Made by a program: the position numbers and the translations under genes
Notes under the pieces: generated by a model
Told to the model about the DNA's origin: nothing
Databases searched by the model: none
What the model saw: only the letters and a program-made list of their open reading frames with translations
From: Acidimicrobiaceae bacterium
GTDB taxonomy: Bacteria; Actinomycetota; Acidimicrobiia; Acidimicrobiales; Palsa-688
Reading direction: 5' to 3'
Length of the DNA: 22,942 nucleotides
Assembly: GCA_027334785.1 (NCBI GenBank)
Contig: DAHWQF010000004.1
Location: forward strand, 1 to 22,942
Part shown: piece by piece, positions 15,060 to 22,681 of the stretch
Position numbering within the stretch: the stretch's first letter is position 1
Layout of the letters: each line of letters begins with the position of its first letter

Positions 15060-17458
15060 CGATGTTTTCGAATGCCGAGCTCCGCGCTCGCCCGGCGCGA
15101 GCAGCGCAGGAAGAGACGAAGCGGCTCTATTCCCTCGCCGAGGCGGACTTCGGGCGTTATGAGGTACTGAAGGACCTGGTTGACGAGTGCATCGACTTGT
15201 CGCTCAATTACCGCCAGAGTGGCCACCCGGGCGGGTCGCGCTCGAAGGTCCACATGTTGCTCGCTCTCAGCCTTTCGGGTGCGATGAAATGGGACATCCG
15301 TCGGCCCTGGCTGCGCTTTTCGGACCGCTTCGTCCTGTCGGCGGGGCATACAGCGCCGGTCGTGTACGCAACCTTGGCCGTGCTCAACGAGGGCCTTCGG
15401 GCACGCTTCGAGCGTACGGGCCAGGATCGCTATGGGTTCCCCGACGAGGGGAAGTTTGCCCTCACCTGGGAGGCGCTGACAGGGCTCCGGCGCCGCGGCG
15501 GCCTACCGGGCCACGCCGAGATGGCTGGGAAGAGCCTCTTCTTTAAGTACAACACGGGACCGTCAGGTCATGGGCTCGGACCAGCCACAGGTGAGGCGCT
15601 GGCCCTCAAGTTGGCCGGCGCTTCTGATGTGAAGGTGTTCGTCGTCGAGGGTGAGGGAGGGCTCACGCCTGGCGGTGCCCATGAGGCCAAGCTCACGGCG
15701 TGGGGGCTCGGGCTCTCCAACCTGGTGTTCCTTGTCGACTGGAACGACTTCGGCATCGACCCTAGACCGGCGTCGAGCATGGTGAAGGGGTCCCCTGAAG
15801 ACTGGTTCAAACCGTATGGTTGGCGGACCGTTGGTACCGAGGAGGGCATGGAGTGGTGCCAGGTGGCTCGGACTGTGCTGGAAGCAGCCTGTGGGGACAA
15901 CCCGGACAAGGTGCCGAGCGTGGCGTGGTTCAAGACCCGGAAGGGCCGGGGGTACGGCAAGTACGACGCGGCCAGTCACGGTGTGCCTTGGCCGGCGAAC
16001 AGCGAGCAATTTTGGGCCGCGCGCGACGAGTTCATGGAACGCTACGGCGTCAAGTACGTGGGAGTTGGCCAGCCTTTGCCGGAAAGCCGAGAGGCGAGCC
16101 GGGCCCAGGCTGAAGCGAACCTGGGTGTGGTCATGGAGGTCTTGCGGCGAGACCGGGAGCTAGTTGACTGGCTCTCCGACCGGCTGATCGCGCTCGCGGA
16201 CACTGTGCCTGAGCGTATCGAGGGAATCCACCTCGGGGCGAAGGCGGGCAACGTCTTCAGCGACAAGAGGCTCTACGACTTCTGGCACTACCCACCGGAG
16301 ATGTGGAAGCGCCCGGGCGATAAGGCCCCCAACCGTGCGGCCCTTGCCTCTTGGGGTGCCTACGTCAATTCTTTGGCTAAGCGGGACTACGGGCGACCGG
16401 TTTTCATTGCGTGCTCGGCTGACCTTGCAGTGTCAACTAACATCGCGGGGTTTGGAGAAGATTTCGGCGAGATGAGCGGATGGGGTTGGTACGAGAAGGG
16501 ATCCAACCCAACCGGAGCACTCCTGCCGACCGAGATAACCGAGTTTACCAATGCGGGCATCATGGCGGGCCTGGCATCTGTCAACTTGGACCAGGACCCC
16601 TACAGTTCGTTTGACGGGTTTTGGGGAGCCTTCTCCACCTACGGTGCGTTCTCGTATTTGAAGTACGGCCCGGTGCGGCTATTTAGCCAGATGGCCCAGG
16701 ACTGTGAGTTGAAGGTCGGGAAGGTCCTATGGGTAGCTGGCCACTCTGGTCCCGAGACCGCAGAGGACTCCCGCACGCACTTCGGCGTCTTTGCTCCGGG
16801 GGTGACCCAACTCTTCCCAGAGGGCCATGTGATCGACCTGCACCCCTGGGAGTACAACGAGGTTCCCGTGGTGCTCGGGACCGCCCTGGCCCTCGACGTG
16901 CCGGTGGTGGCGTTGCACCTGACGCGTCCGACGATCGAGATCCCTGACCGAGAGGCGCTTGGGCTGCCGTCGCACTTCGCCGCCGCGCGCGGCGCGTACG
17001 TGGTGCGACCTTTTGAGAAGGGAAAGAGGAGGGCCGGCACGGTCTTTGTGCGCGGCACCATGCCGATGTGCAACTTGTTGAAGGTCCTCCCCGAGCTGTC
17101 GACCCACGGGTTGAATGTGAAAGTAGTCGCCGCGATCAGCCCACAGTTGTTTAGGGTCCAGGAAACTTCTTATCGCGAGTCGGTGGTGTCGACAGCTGAC
17201 TATGTCGACTCGATGGTAATAACGAGCGGTGCGTTCAGGCTGATGCATGACTGGGCTGGTGGCCCGCTCGTGAGGGAGTACTCGCTGTCGGCGGACTTCG
17301 ACGACAACTGGCGAACGGGCGGGACCGTCGAAGAAGTGATGGCTGAGGCCCATTTGGACCCCGAGAGCATCCTTATGGCTATCGAGCGATTCGTCTCCGA
17401 ACGAGGTAAGCGGTTGCAACTATGGCGGAAGTGTGTAGAGACGGCGTCCCAGTGCTAG
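15056..17458 (+). CDS. Transketolase-like thiamine-diphosphate enzyme, large and divergent
   Basis: ThDP- and metal-dependent two-carbon (ketol) transfer enzyme, 800 residues against about 660 for ordinary transketolases. The order is ThDP-binding domain (about 35-335), pyrimidine-binding domain (about 430-610) and C-terminal domain (about 640-790). Conserved histidines are in RQSGHPGG (H57) and VLSAGHT (H98). The ThDP/metal motif is EGEGGLTPG...DWNDF (G199-E200-G201, N230), where the usual GDG is GEG. The Glu that activates the cofactor is probably E496 in TEITEFTNAGIMAGL. GHSGPETAEDSRTHFG replaces the SIGLGEDGPTHQP loop, and LTRP replaces LSRQ near the phosphate site, so the acceptor may not be a normal sugar phosphate. 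GTG 15056 overlaps the preceding stop; ATG 15062 is the alternative. Ordinary housekeeping transketolase is unlikely. Dihydroxyacetone synthase-like or sulfosugar-transketolase-like activities are possible. Confidence 0.85.
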   Translation: MTMFSNAELRARPARAAQEETKRLYSLAEADFGRYEVLKDLVDECIDLSLNYRQSGHPGGSRSKVHMLLALSLSGAMKWDIRRPWLRFSDRFVLSAGHTAPVVYATLAVLNEGLRARFERTGQDRYGFPDEGKFALTWEALTGLRRRGGLPGHAEMAGKSLFFKYNTGPSGHGLGPATGEALALKLAGASDVKVFVVEGEGGLTPGGAHEAKLTAWGLGLSNLVFLVDWNDFGIDPRPASSMVKGSPEDWFKPYGWRTVGTEEGMEWCQVARTVLEAACGDNPDKVPSVAWFKTRKGRGYGKYDAASHGVPWPANSEQFWAARDEFMERYGVKYVGVGQPLPESREASRAQAEANLGVVMEVLRRDRELVDWLSDRLIALADTVPERIEGIHLGAKAGNVFSDKRLYDFWHYPPEMWKRPGDKAPNRAALASWGAYVNSLAKRDYGRPVFIACSADLAVSTNIAGFGEDFGEMSGWGWYEKGSNPTGALLPTEITEFTNAGIMAGLASVNLDQDPYSSFDGFWGAFSTYGAFSYLKYGPVRLFSQMAQDCELKVGKVLWVAGHSGPETAEDSRTHFGVFAPGVTQLFPEGHVIDLHPWEYNEVPVVLGTALALDVPVVALHLTRPTIEIPDREALGLPSHFAAARGAYVVRPFEKGKRRAGTVFVRGTMPMCNLLKVLPELSTHGLNVKVVAAISPQLFRVQETSYRESVVSTADYVDSMVITSGAFRLMHDWAGGPLVREYSLSADFDDNWRTGGTVEEVMAEAHLDPESILMAIERFVSERGKRLQLWRKCVETASQC

Positions 17459-17465
17459 GTGCAGA

Positions 17466-17495
17466 CACTACCCGGTCCCGCTGTTCCGGGCAGTG
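17466..17495. repeat. Imperfect hairpin after the transketolase gene
   Basis: CACTACCCGG (17466-17475) pairs with CCGGGCAGTG (17486-17495) with one mismatch and a 10-nt loop, 7 bp after the stop codon. No T-run follows, so it is at best a weak or Rho-assisted terminator or an mRNA-stabilising structure. Confidence 0.4.
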
Positions 17496-17544
17496 CTCAG
17501 CCAGGATCCGCCGTGAACTCTATGTGTGCTATGTTGCAATTGTG

Positions 17545-17569
17545 TCGTTATGCCCATCGGGGATAACGA
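17545..17569. promoter_or_regulatory. Near-palindrome upstream of RraA-like paralogue 4
   Basis: TCGTTAT (17545-17551) and ATAACGA (17563-17569) are exact inverted repeats, and inside them CCC and GGG also pair around ATC, with only one mismatched pair. It lies in the 181-bp gap before paralogue 4, about 70 bp ahead of its start. It could be an operator for separate control of that gene, or an RNA hairpin in the leader. No convincing promoter boxes are seen beside it. Confidence 0.4.
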
Positions 17570-17639
17570 TGGCCACCAAATCCGGTCGATGTTGCTCCAT
17601 GCGGAAACGACGTATACCAAGAAAGGAATGCAGCTTAGG

Positions 17640-18416
17640 ATGACGCTTACCAGTGGCAAAAAGAAAGAGATCCTCGAAACCGTGTCACGCCTGCGGGTCA
17701 CGGACATCCGAGACGGGATGGACTGGGTGGGTCGGCACCATTTCGGGACCGTTTCTCCCGACATCCGGCCGCTGTGGCGCACCAAAGCCGCGGGCTTCGC
17801 GGTGACCTGCCGGCATATCCCCACCCAACAACAGGTGCCGACAATGTCACCTGCGGACTACACAAAGTGGGCCTATGAGTATTGGTACGGGAAGGTCTTC
17901 AGCAATGATTTGGCCAACCAGATTGATGACACCACTTTCCTAGTGGTCGATACTTGCAGCACCCCCACCCCCGCTGTGGGGTCGATGGACTCCATGATGT
18001 GGGCCGCCCTCGGTGCACGTGGCGTGCTCACCAATGGGGGCACACGTGACTCCGACGAAACCTTGGAACAAAGGGCTATCCCGATCTGGTCCCGCTGGAT
18101 CGTGCAGCCCATGTACCAGGGCCGCGTCGAATGGGGAGGCCACAGTATGCCCGTCGAGATCGGCGGTGCCGTTGTGCGTCGCGACGACCTCGTAGTGGCC
18201 GACGGCGATGGCGCGATCATCGTCCCAAATGAATTAATTGAGGAGGTCCTGAAATACGCGATCCAGGAATCCGAGAACGATAAGGTTGCTCGCTCTGCCC
18301 TGTTTGAGGTATTGGGGATTCCACAAAACGAAAGCACCAGGAGTAATTTCAACGTTGAACCCCACCCTTATCGGCTTACAGCCGAGGAGATCCGCAAACG
18401 CGTGAGGAGGGAGTGA
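17640..18416 (+). CDS. RraA/HMG-aldolase-like protein, long form (paralogue 4)
   Basis: Fourth RraA-superfamily protein, 258 residues from ATG 17640; ATG 17628 adds four residues but its AAGAAAGGA is directly adjacent, while the same site is 12 bp from 17640. The frame is open to 17526 without protein-like text. Motifs: SRLRVTDIRDGMDWVG (about 16-31), DIRPLW (41-46), PTQQQVPTMSP (61-71), WAYEYWYGK, TNGGTRDSDET (R136, D137) and RRDDLVVADGDGAIIVP. It is a close relative of paralogue 2. The Glu after the G-x-W-G turn is absent (VGSMDSMMWAA has Met at that column), although the Arg-Asp pair is kept. It is the last plus-strand gene of the island, separated by 181 bp from the transketolase and convergent with the amidohydrolase. 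Confidence 0.82.
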   Translation: MTLTSGKKKEILETVSRLRVTDIRDGMDWVGRHHFGTVSPDIRPLWRTKAAGFAVTCRHIPTQQQVPTMSPADYTKWAYEYWYGKVFSNDLANQIDDTTFLVVDTCSTPTPAVGSMDSMMWAALGARGVLTNGGTRDSDETLEQRAIPIWSRWIVQPMYQGRVEWGGHSMPVEIGGAVVRRDDLVVADGDGAIIVPNELIEEVLKYAIQESENDKVARSALFEVLGIPQNESTRSNFNVEPHPYRLTAEEIRKRVRRE

Positions 18417-18493
18417 CCGCCAATTGCTGGAGGGGGCTTATCCAATGCCCGTCCGGCGACGGTGGTAACCGTACACCCGTCGCAAGTACCTCC

Positions 18494-19366
18494 TCAGTGC
18501 TGCTCGCAAAGGCGGAACCAGGCGATGGCCGCGGCGCCAAAGACAGGGGAAGCGGTCGCATTATCGCCAAGCAAGTCCTTGAGCACGTCCGAGAGGCCAC
18601 CCCAGACGGTGGCATAGCTTGCTCGCATCATGATGACTGGCCAGTTGCTCGCGAGGAAGAGGCGGTGCTCCGAGAAATGATCAAGCGCGTGAGCGATGTA
18701 GCGCTTCAGCGCCTCTGGCTGGAAACACTGGCAGGATTGGAGCAGGTCGAGCCCGACAGAGAGCTTCATGGCCACATTTGGTCGGAGGGCCAGCTTGGCG
18801 ACGAGGGTCGCCCAGGGCTCGAAGCCTCCTTCGGGCGCTGGAGGACGGGCAAGGTGGTCGACGACGATTCGCAGATCAGGAGCGCGAGCTGCGACCTCTG
18901 CCACGGCTTCGAGTTGCTCGCATGTGATCGGCGCCACTTCCCAGCACAGATCTCGTGCGGCTAGCTCCCGCCAGACGACATCGTGTTCGGGCGCCCTCGC
19001 CCACGAGAGCGGGTCGCGGGCGACAAGGCAGCGGACGGCACAGGGTTTTGGGTGGCTGGTTAGCGCGTCGATCACCGAGAGCGCGGCAGTGCGCCGTTGC
19101 AGCGGGGCGTAGTAGACGACGCCGCCAACAAAGTCCGCTTCGCGAACGTAGGTGGTCAGGGCGTCGTTTTCTTCAAGGGCGTTGCGGGACTGGACGAGGA
19201 TGGTCGATCGGACGCCGGCCGCCTTTAGGTTGGCCTGCAACTGGGATGGGCCATAGGGCGTCGAAAAGATCCGATGATCCGGCAGTGTCTTGTCCCTCGA
19301 AGTTCCGTCCCAGAGGTGATGGTGGGCGTCGAGCAGCCGTGGCGGCAGCGGAGAAGCTGCATTCAG
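18494..19366 (-). CDS. Amidohydrolase_2 / COG3618 lactonase-type hydrolase
   Basis: TIM-barrel hydrolase of the amidohydrolase superfamily group that includes L-fuconolactonase, L-rhamnonolactonase and 2-pyrone-4,6-dicarboxylate lactonase. It hydrolyses sugar-acid lactones or similar rings. Visible are LLDAHHHLWDG (from 19336 downward) with the H-x-H motif, IVVDHLARPP with the conserved His, NVAMKLSVG and the strand-8 motif LFLASNWPV, followed by FGAAAIAWFRL at the end. Two usual residues differ: GSDWP is SNWP here (Asn codon 18644-18646), and the VRH motif is VRC (Cys codon 19028-19030). The start is unclear. The domain begins at 19336, no ATG/GTG/TTG lies just upstream, CTG 19366 follows GAGGA, and the open frame reaches ATG 19501 only by running into the LacI remnant. 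An N-terminal frameshift is possible. As a lactonase it would suit the sugar-acid theme of the neighbouring cluster. Confidence 0.75.
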   Translation of the reverse strand: MNAASPLPPRLLDAHHHLWDGTSRDKTLPDHRIFSTPYGPSQLQANLKAAGVRSTILVQSRNALEENDALTTYVREADFVGGVVYYAPLQRRTAALSVIDALTSHPKPCAVRCLVARDPLSWARAPEHDVVWRELAARDLCWEVAPITCEQLEAVAEVAARAPDLRIVVDHLARPPAPEGGFEPWATLVAKLALRPNVAMKLSVGLDLLQSCQCFQPEALKRYIAHALDHFSEHRLFLASNWPVIMMRASYATVWGGLSDVLKDLLGDNATASPVFGAAAIAWFRLCEQH

Positions 19367-19400
19367 GGTCGTGGCATTCCTCGATCGGCTCGTAGTTGGA

Positions 19401-20450
19401 TCACGCGACCGGGCGGTCGTCCGCCCGACGTGGTGGGGCCGTTGAATCTCGGATGATGAGCTGGGGCGAGCCAATGGTTGGGAGCTTCGAGGTGCCCGCA
19501 CCTAGACGCTGCAAGAGCCGCAGTGCGGAAACCCGAGCCATCTGTTGCAGGTCCTGGCCGATGGGTTGTGAGACGAGGGTGTAACCACTGCCCGAAGGGT
19601 AAGTCGTCATGGCCAACGACCGATATGTCGGCAGGCACGTCGTAGCCGTTGCGTTGCAGTGCTCCTATGGCCGCTATCGCCATGCTGTCGTGCGGCGAAA
19701 ACGATTGCGGTGGGGACGCTCATCGTCGATCAGAGACAGTGCTGCGGCGGCGTCCTCGGTGAAGCTCTTTGATGATGCTCCACCCTAAGCCGCCGTCGAG
19801 ACGGGCCAGTTCGCTCACGAAGCTGTTCAGCTGGTACCCGGTGTGCACACGGCCAGGAGGTCCGGCAACGTTGGCGACCCGGCGGTGACCGAGCCCGACA
19901 AGGTGCCAAGCGGCCTGGGTTACACCCGTGTCCCCCAGCTGAGCGTGCACGGCGAGGATCAGCCGGTCGCCTTCTGGGTACCCCATGAGGACGGCGGGCA
20001 GCCCGAGCGACCTGACAGGGTCGTGGTGCTTGTCGCCGACGCGGCTCTCGGTCATGAGGGCCCCAAGGACCAAACGCCGTCGGCTCAAATTTCGGTAGAC
20101 ATCCAATTCCGCCTTCTCCTTTTCGCCCACCATGTAGAGGTGCAAGCCGTACCCGCGAGGGGCGAGGGCGGCCGCCATGGCAGAGGCCAGCATCGAAAAG
20201 TGCGGCTCTGTCGTCAGTAGGCCTGGTCCCGGCGGGAGACCGTGGCGATGTCGCGAGCGCTGGCTGAAGCGAGGGCCGCTGCAGACGACGACGCAGCCCA
20301 GCCGAACTGAGCGCCGGCACGCCGGACCGTCTCGATTGTCTTCTCGGAGATCCCGGGTTGGTCGTTGAAGACCTTTGAGACGCTCGTCCGTGACAAGCGC
20401 GCCGTCTGTGCCACGTGGTCGATGGTTACTCGCTGCCTCGTGGCCGCTCG
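19401..20450 (-). pseudogene. LacI-family regulator broken by several frameshifts
   Basis: Pieces of one LacI-type repressor follow each other in different minus-strand frames. The DNA-binding domain is RVTIDHVAQTARLSRTSVSK, VFNDQPGISEKTIETV (20432-20298). The effector domain starts LLTTEPHFSMLASAMAAALA and continues through GYGLHLYMV, GLPAVLMGYPEGD and HLVGLGHRRVANVAGPPGRV (about 20230-19780). A third piece, MAIAAIGALQRNGYDVPADI then SVVGHDDLPFGQWLHP, covers 19683-19575. The last is SQPIGQDLQQMARVSALRLL then IIRDSTAPP, ending at the stop 19401-19403. At least four frame changes are needed, so no functional repressor can be made unless the changes are sequencing errors. Gene order (regulator directly upstream of the amidohydrolase, same strand) suggests it once controlled that gene. 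Confidence 0.85.
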
Positions 20451-20715
20451 AGCCGACGCCTGGGGCCACTGCCTTCCGACCTCCGCGCGCGACTCGTCGA
20501 GGCGGAGCGCTTTCGCAGGGATAGTAGCTCTTGTGGGGCGCAACAGCGAGCTTATCCCCGACGCCGACGTCCTGACTCGGGCGTGCCTTTGCGTCTAAAG
20601 ACGCGCTCCACAAGCCCTCACCAACGAAGGACAACGATGTTACCGGGAGCGCGATGGGTCGGTAACGAGGTTTGACAGCCGATCGCAAGCCTGTGGGGAT
20701 AGGAGGGGGCGGCGC

Positions 20716-21291
20716 CACGCCGCTGGCGACCAAGAGCCGACGATAGTGGGCCAGCTGTGACAGGTCAGGCTCGCGCTCGGCCCAGCGGAAGGCCTCGTCG
20801 TCGAGCCGCGCCTGGGCAACCGGGCGTGCTTCGATCAACGTCCCATGGGCGGAACTGCCGGCGACGAGCACCTTGTGCGCCTTGATGTCCCCGGGGAGGT
20901 AACCGGCTATGTCCCCGGGGAGGTAACCGTCGCCCAGTCCCTCGGCGCGTATCGGCAGGTCTGGCTTGCCGACCCGCTTGGCCGCTCGGTCAGCAGGGAG
21001 GCGCCCGCCTCCCACCACCCGGACCCCACGTCGCATGGCGGCCATGGTGGCTCGCGCCAACGCTCCGGCGCGCAGGCCAGAGCCGGCCAGGTCCATGAAG
21101 GCATCGTCCAACGCGTCGGCCAACTTGGACCGAACCACCCGCTCGAAGTCCACGCCCGAGCCCAGCCGCGCCTGGAGGAGCTCGTCGGGCTCCCAGTCCG
21201 GCTCTCTCAGGGTGGAGTCGTGGTCGTTGTGCACACGCCGGGCGCACTGGCGGGCCGCATAGGCGCCGAGCACGAGCGGGGGCCGCGCAGC
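20716..21291 (-). pseudogene. TM0106-type RecB-like nuclease, N-terminal fragment
   Basis: Minus-strand text LVLGAYAARQCARRVHNDHD, EPDWEPDELLQARLGSGVDF, GVRVVGGGRL, VGKPDLPIRAEGLG, GYLPGDIKAHKVL and LSQLAHYRRLLVASG matches the N-terminal PD-(D/E)xK nuclease part of the TM0106/RecB-like putative nuclease family (from memory). The putative catalytic PD and D-x-K are present (KPDL; GDIK). After ASGVAPPP the similarity ends, whereas family members continue for hundreds of residues. The open frame carries on without meaning into the LacI remnant. No start codon precedes the conserved part closely. An 8-residue tandem duplication (GYLPGDIA/GYLPGDIK) disturbs the active site region. The piece is judged a truncated relic. 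Confidence 0.7.
20885..20932. repeat. 24-bp tandem duplication inside the nuclease fragment
   Basis: ATGTCCCCGGGGAGGTAACC, plus a further G, occurs at 20885-20905 and again at 20909-20929, a 24-bp period. It keeps the reading frame on the minus strand and duplicates eight residues right at the putative D-x-K motif. It looks like a recent slippage or unequal-exchange event in a decaying gene. Confidence 0.85.
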
Positions 21292-21596
21292 CGGCGACCG
21301 ATAAAGGCCACCTATCGGTCCAGGCGGGCTAGCTAGCCGGCCAATAGTGTTGCCGGCTGGCCACCACGCACACCGATGGCGGGCTGAGTGGCCCTTGGAC
21401 CGGCTGGGCCGGTGGCACCCCGAGGAAGGCGCGCCACGGCTCTGATGGACGTGGTCGCCGGAGGGGCGCATCCATAAGGACCATGCGCAGTTTTTTGCAC
21501 CAGAACTGATGGATCCGCCCTTCTCGCTTTTACGTCCGCCAGTTCCGGGTCGCCCCGCCGGCCAAGCCCCGCCGGCCAAGCCCCGTTCGCCTCCGG
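21292..21596. repeat. Non-coding stretch with 14-bp tandem repeat
   Basis: No gene is recognised in these 305 bases. Near the right end GCCGGCCAAGCCCC is repeated twice without a gap (21557-21584) with partial further matches on both sides. It sits a dozen bases beyond the stop of the alcohol dehydrogenase remnant and may be what is left of its termination region. Confidence 0.6.
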
Positions 21597-22580
21597 CTAG
21601 TGGCGCAGCACCAGCTTGCCGAACTGTTCGCCGGCCCGGAGCCGAGCGAGCGCGACCGGGTAATCACCGAGGGGGTAAGTGCTGTCCACCACGACCGGGA
21701 GGCCGCCGGCGACAAGCCGAGTCAGCTCGTCGAACTCCGAAAAGTCCCCATCGTCGAGCCGATGAGCTCGTGGTGGCCGAAAAACAGCCTGGGAAGGTGC
21801 AGGTCGGCCCGCCTCCGCCAGTACCCCCGCAAACGGCCAGACGGCCCCCCTTTTTCAGGGCGCCGAAAGACGATGCCCACGTCGGCCCGCCCGAGTTGTC
21901 GACCACGACGTCGCACTTCACCGGGATCTTCTCTCCTGAGGGGAAGGCCGAGGCCGCGCCGAGGGCGCGCCCCCGCTTCGCCTCGTGGCGCGAAGGGACG
22001 TAGACAGTGGCGCCCATGCGCAGGCCGAGGGCGAGCGCGGCGGTCGCCACCCCACCGCCGGCGCCAGCCACGAGCAGGTCCTCCCCGGCAACGAGGCGGG
22101 CGCGCCGGAGCATCCTGTAGGCCGTGAGGCCACAGAGGCCATAGGCGCCACATTCCTCCCAGGTGCGGCCTTCCGGCCGGCGCACGAGGTTGGCCTCGCC
22201 TACCACCACGGACTCGCCGTGGCTGCCGCACTGGTGCTCGCCGAGGATGCCCCAAGACGCGCAGTAGACCGAACGGCCGGCCAGGCACTCAGGGCAGTGC
22301 CCGCAGGCGAGTGACGGGTTCACTACCACCTCGTCGCCTACCGCCCAACCGGAGACCCCCTCCCCCCCTCCCCCACCTCGGCCACCACGCCGGCGGCATC
22401 GCAACCGGGCACCATGGGCAGGAGCGGGGGCTTGGGCATCCCGAGGGCCGGCCAGAGGTCCATGTGGTTGAGGGCGCTCGCCACTACCCGGACGCGCACT
22501 TGGCCGGGGCCGACAGTCTGCTCCCGGACGTCCCCGTAGCGGTAGTCACCCGGGGACTGCTCCAGCACCCAAGCTCGCAC
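21597..22580 (-). pseudogene. Zinc-type (MDR) alcohol dehydrogenase with frameshifts
   Basis: Zinc-dependent medium-chain alcohol dehydrogenase/quinone oxidoreductase-like gene. It likely began at GTG 22580 (VRAWVLEQSPGDYRYGDV). Frame one runs to GCDAAGVVAEVGEG (about 22380). A shift in the G-rich run at about 22350-22380 leads to GWAVGDEVVVNPSLACGHC, with CGHCPECLAGRSVYC holding the four structural-zinc cysteines, and then the Rossmann AGAGGGVATAALALGLRMGA. A second shift near 21800 gives LPRLFFGHHELIGSTMGTFR, and a third near 21745 gives EFDELTRLVAGGLPVVVDST then GEQFGKLVLRH and the stop at 21597-21599. Thus the whole family length is present but split over three or more frames. Unless the sequence has errors it is a recent pseudogene. 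It is divergent from the partial gene at 22682. Confidence 0.85.
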
Positions 22581-22681
22581 CGCTCGAACGCTATTGCCCG
22601 CGACCTCTTGCGCGCGCCCGCTGAACCGGATAAGCAATGGGCTGGCGGAGTAAAACGCCTAGCGAAGCGAAAGGGGACGCC

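Noticed and set aside
2596..17458. Assignment as a sulfoquinovose transketolase pathway or a tetritol pathway
   Set aside because: RpiB-type isomerase, transketolase and alcohol/aldehyde dehydrogenases would fit in part, but the RraA-like proteins, Ldh2 and KGSADH-like enzyme do not, and kinase or sulfonate-specific genes are absent. I keep these only as alternatives for single enzymes.
19624..19632. A further ATGTCGGCA copy of the integrase-side motif
   Set aside because: It lies within the coding text of the broken LacI gene (the PADIS segment), is single and is probably a chance match.
19720..21579. A single 619-residue minus-strand gene
   Set aside because: The frame merges two unrelated pieces, a RecB-like nuclease N-terminus and the middle of a LacI regulator whose head and tail are in other frames, so it is an accidental read-through of two remnants.
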